DNA of 64,000 nucleotides, from positions 2,480,001 through 2,544,000 of the forward strand of contig NZ_JAEKJZ010000001.1 of assembly GCF_017309185.1 (NCBI RefSeq). The letters are read 5' to 3'. Each line of letters starts with the position of its first letter. Position 1 is the first letter of the stretch. The translations under genes and the position numbers were made by a program. Shown here one piece after another: positions 9,313 through 17,622 of the stretch. The notes under the pieces were generated by a model. It was not told the origin of the DNA, ran no database searches, and saw nothing but the letters and a program-made list of their open reading frames with translations. This DNA comes from Roseibium aggregatum. GTDB lineage: Bacteria > Pseudomonadota > Alphaproteobacteria > Rhizobiales > Stappiaceae.

Positions 9313-10332
9313 CTAAACGGTTGCAACCGGGGTCAGCGGCGAGCCGACGGCGCGTGGAAGCCGTAGCGGCGGCGCGGTCAGGAAGAAGCCGGAGCGGTCG
9401 TTCCGCCTGAGCCAGTCCGCAAGTTCGCGGAAGTACCAAAGTTCACCGAGGTGAATCCCCAGCTTGAAAAGACAGTGGTTGTGGAGCGGCAATCCGGGGA
9501 AACTCTCCCCCTCGATCATGCGTGCGGGATAGGCCTCGACCGCAAAATTGTCGGCGCAGATTGCGACCAGCCCGCTGTCTGTGACCCAGTTGAGCAATTT
9601 CGGGTCGCGCCCGTCGAGGACCGGACAGGACCTTGCCAGGACGTCGCCATCCGGCTGCTTGTTCATCGACAGGACGAGGTCCGCGAAACCGGTGTAAAGG
9701 CAAAGGAAGTCGCCGGAATGGATTTCGGCCTTCTGGTCGTCGAAGGCCGACATGAGATCATCGTAGCCGACGATCGCCCGCTCGCGCCCGTAGCGGCTTT
9801 CAAGATCAATCAGCACGCCACGCCCCTGAACACCTGTTCGCGCCAGGTTCTCGATGCCGAGCGCCTGTGCGCCGCCCGGTCCAGCGGTTTCATCCGGCCC
9901 GCTGATGTCTTCACCGGCACGAAATCCGTTGTAGTAGACTTTCTCGGGCACACCGTCGCCGTCGGCGTCGAACAACTGGCCGACATGGGCGAGCGCGTCC
10001 CATTGCGTGGAATACTGGGTGTAGAGCGTCACGGCATCGTCGGAGACGACGTCGCAATAGCACGAAGAGACGCTGCTGAGGCGGAAGTTGTAATTATGCC
10101 CCTCGCCGCGCCGTTCATAGTGAAAGACCGGCTCCCTGCGGTAGGGCATCAGCGCGTTGCCTCCGGGGTAATCGAGGGGCAGGCTGAGGCAGAACGACAG
10201 CCCTTCACGGATTTCCCGAGCCCCCCGCAGCCGCGCCTCGGGCGTGACGAGATTCATGCGCCCGACCTGATCATCGAGACCGAAGTCGCCCCAATTCGAT
10301 CCTTCGGGCCGGTTCTTCCAGCGTTGGCTCAT
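9313..10332 (-). CDS. Cyclase-family (kynurenine formamidase-like) metal-dependent hydrolase
   Basis: A 339-residue member of the cyclase/kynurenine formamidase superfamily, whose members hydrolyse amides, esters or lactones with a bound divalent metal. Supporting segments are STQWDALAHVGQ (the metal-binding TQWDxxxH variant of the family motif), CADNFAVEAYP, PLHNHCLFKLGI, and the typical C terminus GSPLTPVATV. Its ATG overlaps the stop of the upstream reductase gene by four bases, and it is the last gene of the leftward operon. In this setting it may open a lactone or ring formed during degradation of the island's substrate. The exact reaction is unknown. Confidence 0.88.
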   Translation of the reverse strand: MSQRWKNRPEGSNWGDFGLDDQVGRMNLVTPEARLRGAREIREGLSFCLSLPLDYPGGNALMPYRREPVFHYERRGEGHNYNFRLSSVSSCYCDVVSDDAVTLYTQYSTQWDALAHVGQLFDADGDGVPEKVYYNGFRAGEDISGPDETAGPGGAQALGIENLARTGVQGRGVLIDLESRYGRERAIVGYDDLMSAFDDQKAEIHSGDFLCLYTGFADLVLSMNKQPDGDVLARSCPVLDGRDPKLLNWVTDSGLVAICADNFAVEAYPARMIEGESFPGLPLHNHCLFKLGIHLGELWYFRELADWLRRNDRSGFFLTAPPLRLPRAVGSPLTPVATV

Positions 10333-11459
10333 GCGTTTGTCTCCTGATTGCTGCCCGCGGCCGCGATCCTGGCCACGACCTCACTCGCGGGCAGGATATT
10401 GGCGTCCTGCAGCGCCGCGATATGGGCGCGGAACATGTCCTCTGTGTCGACGCAGTCGCAGAACCCCGCCTGCCGCAACTTGATGGTACTGACTATGGCA
10501 GGCGCCGGATCCTTGCGGGCGTGGGTCGCGAAGGTGAAGTCCGCATAATGATGCGAATGGCCGATCAGCGCATCGAGCGCTGGCTCGGCGAGGCGGAACC
10601 TGCCGGCAAGCTTGCGCCAGAGATCCGCCCTGGCGGGCATGTCCTTGGCCAGAACGACGCGCTCCGGCGGGGCGTTCGCGCCCCCCAGCGACTCGGCTAT
10701 GACGGGCCAGACATTGTGCCAGACAAAGACATCGCCATTCGTGATGTTGAATGTCTCGCCGCGCGCCCGTTCGCTTGAAGCGGCCCACACCAGAGCACGG
10801 GCGATTAGCCGGGCGTCGACCGCCTCCAGAATGTACGGCGGGCCGCCGGGAAAACCGAATGGCAACCCTTCGGCGGCGCGCATGACAGCCCACGCCCCAA
10901 TGACGGGAACGATATTCATGGCCACGCCGACCGCTTCCCCGAACACCACCTGCGGCCGAAAGATGGTGAATGTCAGCCGGTGCTCCGCGGACTTATCGCG
11001 AATGAAATCTTCCTGCAGCCAGTAGAAGTTGGCGTGGTCGTGGCGCGGCCACCGCTCGCGCGCCGGCACGGGAAAGGGACGGATGTGGACCCCGTAGGCC
11101 TTTGTGCCCTGAAACAGCGAGACGTGCGGACGGTCGCCACGCTCCAGCAAGGGCTCCAGGAGATTGCGCAGCATGGCGAGGTTCGTCCGCATCTGGGCCT
11201 GCGACCGCCACCCGGCAACCAGGTCCGGCTCCTCGTAGAGCGCGGCATAGACGACGTGCGTCACCGGCCCGACGGTGGCGAGGGCGGCTACACATGCCGC
11301 TGGGTCCGTCAGGTCGACGGCAAGATGCGTGAAGGCAGCGCTGACCGCCGGGCGGCGGCGCGACAGCGCCGTCACGCGCCAGCCCCTGGAGGCGAACTCG
11401 GCGCACGCCGCCTGCCCGATTACGCCGGAAGCTCCGGCTATGAGTACATGGCCGGTCAC
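10329..11459 (-). CDS. PRISE-like SDR family NAD(P)-dependent oxidoreductase
   Basis: An extended short-chain dehydrogenase of about 376 residues. The Rossmann motif GHVLIAGASGVIGQAA starts directly after the proposed start. The middle resembles progesterone 5-beta-reductase/iridoid synthase (PRISE) proteins: HVSLFQGTKAYGVH, HANFYWLQEDFI and FTIFRPQVVFGE; in that family the catalytic Tyr lies in a FYYxxED-type segment, here FYWLQED. These enzymes reduce enones in steroids or terpenoids. The frame is open from 11543, but a GTG at 11459 lies just after the stop of the preceding acyl-CoA dehydrogenase gene and puts the Rossmann motif at residue 6, so I prefer it. This is part of the leftward catabolic operon. 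Confidence 0.82.
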   Translation of the reverse strand: MTGHVLIAGASGVIGQAACAEFASRGWRVTALSRRRPAVSAAFTHLAVDLTDPAACVAALATVGPVTHVVYAALYEEPDLVAGWRSQAQMRTNLAMLRNLLEPLLERGDRPHVSLFQGTKAYGVHIRPFPVPARERWPRHDHANFYWLQEDFIRDKSAEHRLTFTIFRPQVVFGEAVGVAMNIVPVIGAWAVMRAAEGLPFGFPGGPPYILEAVDARLIARALVWAASSERARGETFNITNGDVFVWHNVWPVIAESLGGANAPPERVVLAKDMPARADLWRKLAGRFRLAEPALDALIGHSHHYADFTFATHARKDPAPAIVSTIKLRQAGFCDCVDTEDMFRAHIAALQDANILPASEVVARIAAAGSNQETNA

Positions 11460-11463
11460 CGGA

Positions 11464-12624
11464 TCAGGCCCGCTGGTTGAAGCGCCTGCCGACAAGGCCG
11501 GCGGCGATATTAACCTTTTGAATGTCGATCGAACCACCGGCAATGCCCCAGCCGAAACTGTCCCGGACGCGCCGTTCCATTCCGTATTCGCGGGCGTAGC
11601 CGTAGCCGCCCATCAACTGCATCGCCGTGGTGCTGACTTCGCGCGTGATCTCGTTGGCGAAACACTTGGCCATTGCCGCCTCGGTCGAATTCGGCAGTCC
11701 GGTGCCGGCATTGGCCGCCGCGCGGTGGATCATCAAGCGGGCGGCCTCGACCTTGATCGCCATCTCGGCAAGCCGCATCTGCACGGCCTGGAAGTCGACG
11801 ATGGCCCGGCCGAACTGGCTACGCTCCTGAACATAGGTTGTCACCTGTTCGAGCGCGCCCGCCGCCACACCGAGAGACATGGTCGCGTTGCCGAGGCGCT
11901 CGATGTTGAAGAAGCCCATCAGTTCGGAAAAGCCGCCAGCCCCGACGAGGAGATGTTCACGCGGCACGCGAACCTCGTCGAGCATGATGTCCGCGGACGG
12001 TACGCCCCTGAAGCCCATGAGCCGTTCCTGAGGCCCGAAGCTCACACCGGGGGTATCGCGATCGACGAAAACAGCCCCAATGCCCTTGGCGCCCGCAATG
12101 CCGTCGAAACGGCAGAAGACCACATAGCCTTGTGAATGGCCGGCCCCCGAGCACCAGCGCTTGGTGCCGTTCAGCACGATGTCGTCGCCGTCCAGCCGGG
12201 CGGTCGTGCGCAGATCGGTCAGGGCCGTTCCGGCATCCGGTTCGGACATGGAAATCGCGACCAGCATCTTGCCTTGCACGGCCAGTGGAACAACACGCGC
12301 GGCAAGATCCGGGTGACCGAGGGCCTCGACAATACGCACGGGACCCGCGCAGCACTCGAACACGGGAAAGGCAACGCCGACGGAAACACGGGCGAATTCC
12401 TCCATCGCAAGATAGGCGTCGAGATGCGGCAGCCCGAGGCCGCCATGTTCCTCGCGCGTATTGACGCCCAGAAAGCCCATCTCGGCGTAGCGCTCAAGCC
12501 AGGCCTCGTTCACGGGGTGCCCCGTGTCATCGATCTCGTCGGCCAGTTTCGGCAGTTCGTTGCCGGCGAATTTACGCGCCGTTTCGCGCAGTTGCCGCTG
12601 ATCGTCGCTTAGGGTGAAGTCCAT
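11464..12624 (-). CDS. Acyl-CoA dehydrogenase (IVD/LCAD-like base position)
   Basis: An FAD-dependent alpha,beta-dehydrogenase of acyl-CoA thioesters, 386 residues, full family length. FAD and substrate segments are visible (SMSEPDAGT, GTKRWCSGAG, ERSQFGRAI, QLMGGYGYAREY). The usual C-terminal catalytic Glu (as in YEGT) is replaced: the matching segment reads IAGGSIDIQ. Instead Glu242 in NIERLGNA aligns with the alternative base position of isovaleryl-CoA and long-chain dehydrogenases (LDLER). That suggests activity on branched or bulky acyl groups, which is inference. AGGAG lies six bases before the ATG at 12624. It is a leftward-operon member, ten bases after the MaoC gene. Confidence 0.92.
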   Translation of the reverse strand: MDFTLSDDQRQLRETARKFAGNELPKLADEIDDTGHPVNEAWLERYAEMGFLGVNTREEHGGLGLPHLDAYLAMEEFARVSVGVAFPVFECCAGPVRIVEALGHPDLAARVVPLAVQGKMLVAISMSEPDAGTALTDLRTTARLDGDDIVLNGTKRWCSGAGHSQGYVVFCRFDGIAGAKGIGAVFVDRDTPGVSFGPQERLMGFRGVPSADIMLDEVRVPREHLLVGAGGFSELMGFFNIERLGNATMSLGVAAGALEQVTTYVQERSQFGRAIVDFQAVQMRLAEMAIKVEAARLMIHRAAANAGTGLPNSTEAAMAKCFANEITREVSTTAMQLMGGYGYAREYGMERRVRDSFGWGIAGGSIDIQKVNIAAGLVGRRFNQRA

Positions 12625-12633
12625 CGGAAGCTC

Positions 12634-13491
12634 CTAGGGATGATAGTCGAAACGTCCGTTCCTGAGCACATCGCGTTCGCCTGCGCGCGCGCGATAGGCT
12701 GCCCGGCCGGGCGCTTCGGGCCAGATGTCGATTGTAATGATCTCTCCGGGATAGACCGGAGCGGAGAAACGGCCTTGAAGACCGGCAACCCGGGTTCCAT
12801 CGGCCCCGCAGAACTCCGCCATCAGCATGCGGCAGACGATGCCGAAAGTGGCGAGGCCATGAAGAATGGGTCTGTCGAAGCCCGCCTTGGCGGCCACCTC
12901 CGGGTCCGCGTGAAGCAGATTGTAGTCACCGGAAAGGCGATAGATCAGAGCGCTTTGCGGCGATGTCGCAACGCTCACCGTTTTGGCGGGCGCGCCCTCG
13001 GGCAGCGGATGCGGGGTCCGGGAACTGTCCGGATTGCCGCAGAAACCACCGACGCCCCGGCAAAAGATCGTCATCCAGACCGTTGCGACAAGGTCACCTG
13101 TCATGGCGTCCGACACTTCCCTTCGCGCGGTGACAAGAGCCCCTTTGGCCTCCCCCTTGTCGACGACCTCCTCGATAACGGTTCGAGCGACAATCTCGCC
13201 CGAGACCGGCAGAGGCCGGTGCAGGCGCATCTCCTGCTCGCCATGCACGACGCGCAGGTAGTCGATGCCTGTCTCCGGCCGCTTCATCCAGGATCCGTCG
13301 TGGCCGAGCACATTGACCATGGCGGGCATGGCCTGTTGTCCGGTTTCCACCACGTAGCGAAGCTGGCCCTGATCCAGCGGATCCTCACCGTAGCCGAGGC
13401 CCAGTGCATAGATTGCGCAATCGCGCCAGTCATAGGCACGCCGCACCGCCGGGATCTCCAGCGCCATGAGCGCCTTCGGATCGAGTGCCAT
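12634..13491 (-). CDS. MaoC-family (hydratase 2-type) enoyl-CoA hydratase
   Basis: A 285-residue two-hot-dog protein resembling the hydratase-2 part of multifunctional enzyme 2. The N-terminal half is a degenerate hot dog (YALGLGYGEDPLD). The C-terminal half carries the hydratase-2 motif YRLSGDYNLLHADPEVA with the catalytic Asp and His, followed by GFDRPILHGLATFG. It would hydrate a 2-enoyl-CoA to the (R)-3-hydroxyacyl-CoA. Its start overlaps the stop of the SDR gene (TGATG), indicating translational coupling. Together with the SDR it forms a split version of the peroxisomal MFE-2 pair. Confidence 0.92.
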   Translation of the reverse strand: MALDPKALMALEIPAVRRAYDWRDCAIYALGLGYGEDPLDQGQLRYVVETGQQAMPAMVNVLGHDGSWMKRPETGIDYLRVVHGEQEMRLHRPLPVSGEIVARTVIEEVVDKGEAKGALVTARREVSDAMTGDLVATVWMTIFCRGVGGFCGNPDSSRTPHPLPEGAPAKTVSVATSPQSALIYRLSGDYNLLHADPEVAAKAGFDRPILHGLATFGIVCRMLMAEFCGADGTRVAGLQGRFSAPVYPGEIITIDIWPEAPGRAAYRARAGERDVLRNGRFDYHP

Positions 13492-14405
13492 CAGACGGGA
13501 TCCCAGGATATGACGTCTGCGGAACGTTCAAGGGGCGTCAGGCTCGGTCCGAAAGCCCCAGGCAGGACTTCCGCCAGGTTGCCGGCTGTCCAGCCCTCGC
13601 CGCGATGGATACTGCGGATCGGACGTGGCTGGTTGAACAGATAGATCTCGTTGTTGCGGACCGAGAAGATCTGCCCAGAAACGCCTGCGGCGGCATCCGA
13701 GCCGAGAAAGGCCACCAGAGGGGCAATCTTTTCCGGCGTCATGCGCTTGAGCTTCGCCACGCGGTCCCGGTCGGCCTCGGTCTCGGTGGGGATCGAGCTG
13801 ACCATCCGGCTCCAGGCGAACGGCGCGATGCAGTTCGAGCGGACCTTGAAGCGCTGCATGTCCATCGCGATGGCGCGGGAAAGCCCGACAATCCCCATCT
13901 TGGCGGCCATGTAGTTGGCCTGACCGAAATTGCCGATCAACCCGGCAGTCGACGTCATGTGAACGACAGAACCGCTTTCCTGTGCCTTGAAATGAGGCGC
14001 CGCTGCCCGGCTCAGATGGAAGCTGCCGAACAGATGTACATCCAGGACCGCGCGGAACTGGTCCGGCTCCATCTTGTGAAAAATGGCGTCCCGCAAAATG
14101 CCGGCATTGTTCACGACGAGATCCACACGTCCGAAATTGTCGAGGGCGCACGCCACGATCTTCTGTGCCGTTTCCCATTCGGACACCGATTCCGCGCAGC
14201 CAACGGCTTCTCCACCGGTCTGGCGGATACCGGTGGCCACCTCGTCCGCCGCCGACGCGTTCTCCGCCTCTCCGGTCAGCGAGACGCCGATGTCGTTGAC
14301 GACGACACGGGCGCCCTCGCCCGCGAGCCCCTCGGCAATCGCCTTGCCGACACCTTGTCCCGCCCCGGTCACGATCGCGACTTTGCCCTCGAGAATTCCA
14401 CTCAT
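13491..14405 (-). CDS. SDR-family 3-hydroxyacyl-CoA dehydrogenase (MFE-2 type)
   Basis: A 304-residue classical short-chain dehydrogenase. The cofactor motif GKVAIVTGAGQGVGKAIAEG, NNAGILRD, and the catalytic Ser...Tyr...Lys in TSTAGLIGNFGQANYMAAK are intact. The start EGKVAIVTGAG and the length with an extra C-terminal tail resemble the dehydrogenase half of MFE-2 and the steroid side-chain enzymes of actinobacteria. It probably oxidises the 3-hydroxyacyl-CoA made by the neighbouring hydratase. It is transcribed with the thiolase-like gene upstream (18-base gap). Confidence 0.92.
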   Translation of the reverse strand: MSGILEGKVAIVTGAGQGVGKAIAEGLAGEGARVVVNDIGVSLTGEAENASAADEVATGIRQTGGEAVGCAESVSEWETAQKIVACALDNFGRVDLVVNNAGILRDAIFHKMEPDQFRAVLDVHLFGSFHLSRAAAPHFKAQESGSVVHMTSTAGLIGNFGQANYMAAKMGIVGLSRAIAMDMQRFKVRSNCIAPFAWSRMVSSIPTETEADRDRVAKLKRMTPEKIAPLVAFLGSDAAAGVSGQIFSVRNNEIYLFNQPRPIRSIHRGEGWTAGNLAEVLPGAFGPSLTPLERSADVISWDPV

Positions 14406-14423
14406 GTTCTTTCAACTCCGATT

Positions 14424-15581
14424 TCAGACAGTGTCCGGTGTGCCTAGGATTGCCGTGGCCTGGCTGGACAGCACGCCGCCGTTGGCATGGGCGAGCGAGA
14501 TCTTCGCACCCTCGATCTGACGTGCACCTGCGGTCCCTCGCAATTGCTCCACCGACTCGATCAAGGTGAACAGGCCGTACATGCCCGGGTGATTGCAGGA
14601 GAGACCGCCGCCGTTGGTATTGACGGGCAGGCTGCCACCCGGCGAGATCGCGCCGGACGCGACAAAGGGGCCGCCCTCGCCCTTGGCGCAAAAACCAAGA
14701 TCTTCCAGAAACAGCAAGGTGCATATCGTGAAGGCGTCGTAGACCATTACGTGATCAATATCGGTCAGCGACACCCCGGCCGCCTGTAGAGCGGCAGCAC
14801 CGGATTGATGCGCGGCGCTGCGGGCAAGATCGGGCATCGCCGCGATCTGCCGGTGACTGACCGCAATGCCGGTGCCGAGAACATGCACCGGCATGCGTTT
14901 CAAGTCCCTGGCCATGTCGGCGCGTGTCAGGACCACAGCCGCGCCCCCGTCGGTCACCAGGCAAGAGTCGGCCTTGGTCAGAGGATCGGAAATCATCCGC
15001 GCGGACAGGACCTCGTCGAGCGAAAGATCGCCGCGTTCCCGGGCATCCGGATTGAGTTTGGACCATTGGCGGGCGGCCAGCGCGACATGGGCCAGATGCT
15101 CACGCGTTGTGCCGTATTCATGCATGTGCCGCGCTGCGGCGAGCGCGTAGCTCGACAGCGGATAGCGCGCGCCGTAGGGCTCCTCATAAGGCTGAGGATC
15201 CGGCATCGGAACCAGCTTGCCCCCGGCGCTCGCCTGGTTCGATCCGTAACAGACCAGCGCCACGTCGCACTGGCCTGCAGCCAGCGCCGACATCGCCGAC
15301 CTCAGATGGAACAGGAAGGATGCTCCGCCCACCATCGTCCCGTCAGCGTGGCGCAACCTGGGACCGAGCCCCAGCCGCTCGGCGATGTTGAGAACCGGCA
15401 AACCCGAAGTCGAATGGGCACAATAGAGCGCATCGACGTCCTTCAGGCCGAGCCCGCAATCCTCCAAAGCCAGAACCGAGGCCTCCGCAAGCTGTTCGAA
15501 GGCGCTGCGGCCCGGCGCGTACCAGCGACGCGTATTGCCGGTTCCCGCGATGGCGATCTTGCCACGAAGCAGGACGGTCAT
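14424..15581 (-). CDS. Thiolase-like protein (SCP2/Ltp2 type), possible retro-aldolase
   Basis: A 385-residue non-canonical thiolase-fold protein. The frame runs on to 15965 but that part is an out-of-frame overlap with the DUF35 gene; the ATG at 15581 overlaps the DUF35 stop as ATGA. The usual nucleophilic Cys region reads MVGGASFLFHLRS, without Cys. Conserved features are MVYDAFTICTLLF and TNGGGLSCNHPGMYG. In the actinobacterial aldolase Ltp2, which works with a DUF35 domain in steroid side-chain removal, two tyrosines in comparable YDxF and PGxYG segments are catalytic. This protein may therefore split a 3-hydroxyacyl-CoA by retro-aldol chemistry instead of thiolysis. That is inference from motifs and pairing. 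Confidence 0.85.
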   Translation of the reverse strand: MTVLLRGKIAIAGTGNTRRWYAPGRSAFEQLAEASVLALEDCGLGLKDVDALYCAHSTSGLPVLNIAERLGLGPRLRHADGTMVGGASFLFHLRSAMSALAAGQCDVALVCYGSNQASAGGKLVPMPDPQPYEEPYGARYPLSSYALAAARHMHEYGTTREHLAHVALAARQWSKLNPDARERGDLSLDEVLSARMISDPLTKADSCLVTDGGAAVVLTRADMARDLKRMPVHVLGTGIAVSHRQIAAMPDLARSAAHQSGAAALQAAGVSLTDIDHVMVYDAFTICTLLFLEDLGFCAKGEGGPFVASGAISPGGSLPVNTNGGGLSCNHPGMYGLFTLIESVEQLRGTAGARQIEGAKISLAHANGGVLSSQATAILGTPDTV

Positions 15582-15955
15582 GCCTGTTCCTTCCGGTCGA
15601 AAACCACAACAGGCGTCTCGTCGCCCGAAATTCTTGCGACGACCGCAAGGCCAATCGTCACGGTCTCCGGATCCCCCTCGACGCGACTCATCATGCGCGG
15701 CCCCTCGGCCAGTTGCACGACGGCGACGTTGCGACCGCCTTCGCGGCTTCGGACCGTCGTGGTCGAGTAGACAGTTCCCTCCCCCGACGCTGCCTGGAAC
15801 ACCAGGTCCGTTCCACCGCAATGCCGGCAGACGACACCGGGTGGAAACTGGGCTATGCCACAGTTTCCGCAGAACTGGACCGCGAAAACGCCCTGACCCA
15901 GGAGGTCCTCCCAGGCAGCATCCGGACCCGGACCATCGAAGCGCGGATCGGTCAT
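15578..15955 (-). CDS. DUF35 zinc-ribbon/OB-fold protein, partner of the thiolase-like protein
   Basis: A small protein of about 125 residues with an N-terminal rubredoxin-like zinc ribbon (CGNCGIAQFPP followed by CRHCGG) and an OB-fold part (GTVYSTTTVRSREGG). DUF35 proteins bind SCP2-type thiolases and are needed for their activity in steroid side-chain aldolases and archaeal HMG-CoA synthase complexes. A GTG at 15961 overlaps the preceding stop, but the ATG at 15955 has GGGGAG at better spacing. Its stop overlaps the thiolase-like start, consistent with a 1:1 complex. Confidence 0.88.
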   Translation of the reverse strand: MTDPRFDGPGPDAAWEDLLGQGVFAVQFCGNCGIAQFPPGVVCRHCGGTDLVFQAASGEGTVYSTTTVRSREGGRNVAVVQLAEGPRMMSRVEGDPETVTIGLAVVARISGDETPVVVFDRKEQA

Positions 15956-15957
15956 GA

Positions 15958-16524
15958 TCACTCAATCTCCCCAGCTATGCGCCCCATCCAGGCGCTGAAA
16001 GTCATTGCCTCGTCCGGCGCGAGTTCGCGCGCGGCGCGCCAGCCCCGGCGGAGCCGTCCGGCAATTCCACCGGTCCAGGATGACGCGAAGGCCGCCGCGG
16101 CCTTTGCCGGATCGTCCGCGCGCCGGCAGTGGCCCAGTTCAACAAGCGCATCCAGAGGATCGCAGGCGAATGCGAACCGCCTGGCCGCCAGCGGACCGAG
16201 GCGGATTTGCGCCAGTTCAGGCAACCGCGGCACCCGGCCCGCGATATGCGCGCCCGGACCGATCCAGGCCATGTCCGCCAACAGCAGCAACGCGATACCG
16301 CGTTCACCGACGGGGCCGTCGGCGACGACCATGGGCAGCACATCGGCATTCTCGATTGCGGTCATCCATCCGGTGGCGCCGGACCTCAATGGTGCGTCAA
16401 GACCACCCGTCATGAGCAACGCCTCGCCGTGAACCCGGCGGATTGATCCGCAAAGCGAAGACGAAAATTCTTCGTCAGAACCGATCGCGGACAATTCCAC
16501 TATTTCCAATCCCGTCTCGGACAT
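15958..16524 (-). CDS. Degenerate crotonase-like protein
   Basis: A 188-residue protein that I read as a shortened, diverged enoyl-CoA hydratase/isomerase-fold chain. LPMVVADGPVGERGIALLLLADMAWIG follows the pattern of the crotonase core (normally KPVIAAVxGxAxGGGxxLALxCD), but the glycine-rich oxyanion-hole segment is altered and the catalytic Glu positions are not evident. The ATG at 16524 lies two bases after the stop of the intact crotonase gene; a longer frame to 16599 would overlap that gene. It may be a non-catalytic partner or a specialised isomerase. Assignment is moderate. Confidence 0.6.
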   Translation of the reverse strand: MSETGLEIVELSAIGSDEEFSSSLCGSIRRVHGEALLMTGGLDAPLRSGATGWMTAIENADVLPMVVADGPVGERGIALLLLADMAWIGPGAHIAGRVPRLPELAQIRLGPLAARRFAFACDPLDALVELGHCRRADDPAKAAAAFASSWTGGIAGRLRRGWRAARELAPDEAMTFSAWMGRIAGEIE

Positions 16525-16525
16525 G

Positions 16526-17317
16526 TCAGCGTCCGCCAAAACTGGGCTGGCGTTTCGCGAGGAACGCGTCGATACCTTCGGCAGCGTCTTCCGACGCAAG
16601 CAGGCCGGCCATGGTCACGACCTCCAGCTCGAGCGCAGCAGCCATCGGCGCGCGCCAGCCGAAACGCATCGCAGACTTCGCCGCCTGAACGGCAAGCGGC
16701 GCCTTTGCGGCAAGCGCCGCGGCAATTTCCATCGCAGCCGGGATCAACGCCTCTACCGGCACGACGCAATCGGCAATGCCCCTGCGCCTCGCCTCGTAAG
16801 CTCCGACCAGCCCCCCCTCGAGCACTGCGCGGGCCTGGACACCCGAACCGGCGCGCGGGGCCCACAGTTGGGTGCCGCCGGCTCCCGGAATGATGCCGAG
16901 ATTGATTTCAGGCTGTCCGAAGACGGCATTGTCAGCTGCGACGACGAAGTCGCAACCAAGGGCAATCTCGCAGCCGCCGCCAAGGCAATAGCCCGCGACA
17001 GCCGCAACGACCGGCTTCCGTGTTTCGCGTATCCGGTCGAAGGCCTGGCGATTTTCCGAAACCATGTAGCTTGCCGGGTTGTGTCCCGAGAGCATCTCGA
17101 CGTCCGCCCCCGCGGAAAAGACGCGCACACCGCCTGTCAGGACGATGCAGCGAACCTCCCGGTCCGCATCGCACGACACCATCAGCCCGGCAAGACGAAC
17201 AAGCAACGGCAGACTCAGTGCATTGCGCACCGAAGGTCGCTCAAGACGCAGCAAGGCCACACCCTCGGCAATTTCGCACGTCACCAGGCCGGCAGCAGCC
17301 GGATCCGTCTCACTCAT
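16526..17317 (-). CDS. Enoyl-CoA hydratase/isomerase (crotonase) family protein
   Basis: A 263-residue crotonase with intact signatures: FSAGADVEML (first oxyanion-hole segment), AAVAGYCLGGGCEIALGCD (second) and GQPEINLGIIPGAGGTQ, where the Glu and Gly positions match hydratases. The start is set at 17317 because GGAGGAGA lies immediately upstream of that ATG; the frame itself opens at 17347. It is the first gene of the leftward operon and its promoter region carries one of the two shared palindromes (17346-17359). Hydration or isomerisation of an enoyl-CoA is expected; the substrate is unknown. Confidence 0.92.
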   Translation of the reverse strand: MSETDPAAAGLVTCEIAEGVALLRLERPSVRNALSLPLLVRLAGLMVSCDADREVRCIVLTGGVRVFSAGADVEMLSGHNPASYMVSENRQAFDRIRETRKPVVAAVAGYCLGGGCEIALGCDFVVAADNAVFGQPEINLGIIPGAGGTQLWAPRAGSGVQARAVLEGGLVGAYEARRRGIADCVVPVEALIPAAMEIAAALAAKAPLAVQAAKSAMRFGWRAPMAAALELEVVTMAGLLASEDAAEGIDAFLAKRQPSFGGR

Positions 17318-17345
17318 GACATCTCCTCCATGCGCAAACACTGAC

Positions 17346-17359
17346 ATACTGATTAGTAT
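17346..17359. promoter_or_regulatory. Palindromic operator, copy 1 (crotonase side)
   Basis: ATACT-GATT-AGTAT is an inverted repeat embedded in catactgattagtatcttt. An almost identical stretch recurs at 17575-17593. This copy lies about 30 bases before the crotonase start on the minus strand. A TetR-family regulator encoded in the rightward operon (23613-24275) is the likely binder, by inference. Confidence 0.65.
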
Positions 17360-17562
17360 CTTTGCAATATGATTTTGAAATTTTCATCCATAGAATGACC
17401 CAGAATCGGCTGGCATGAAATTCGAAACTTTGGATAAGTTCGCCATCGAAAATCAATTATTTACTTGTTTTTACTGTCTTTTTTTTGTTTATAGGGAATA
17501 TTTTTCACAGTCCGAGGAATGCCATTTTTGCGCCATGCAACATGACTTTCTCAGAATACCGC

Positions 17563-17592
17563 TTGACGAGCGCACATTCTGATCAGTATCTT
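17563..17592 (+). promoter_or_regulatory. Rightward promoter with operator copy 2
   Basis: TTGACG at 17563-17568 is a good -35, and TATCTT at 17587-17592 a fair -10 at 18-base spacing. The palindrome-like ATTCTGATCAGTAT (17576-17589) lies across the spacer and -10, sharing 17 of 19 bases with catactgattagtatcttt at 17345-17363. This is an arrangement for repression of the transporter operon. Confidence 0.6.
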
Positions 17593-17622
17593 TTTTAAGG
17601 CCACGCACATGGGAGGGTGCGC

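Noticed and set aside
9113-9316. 67-codon open frame after nrdJ
   Set aside because: No ribosome site, no motif, and it starts just after a terminator.
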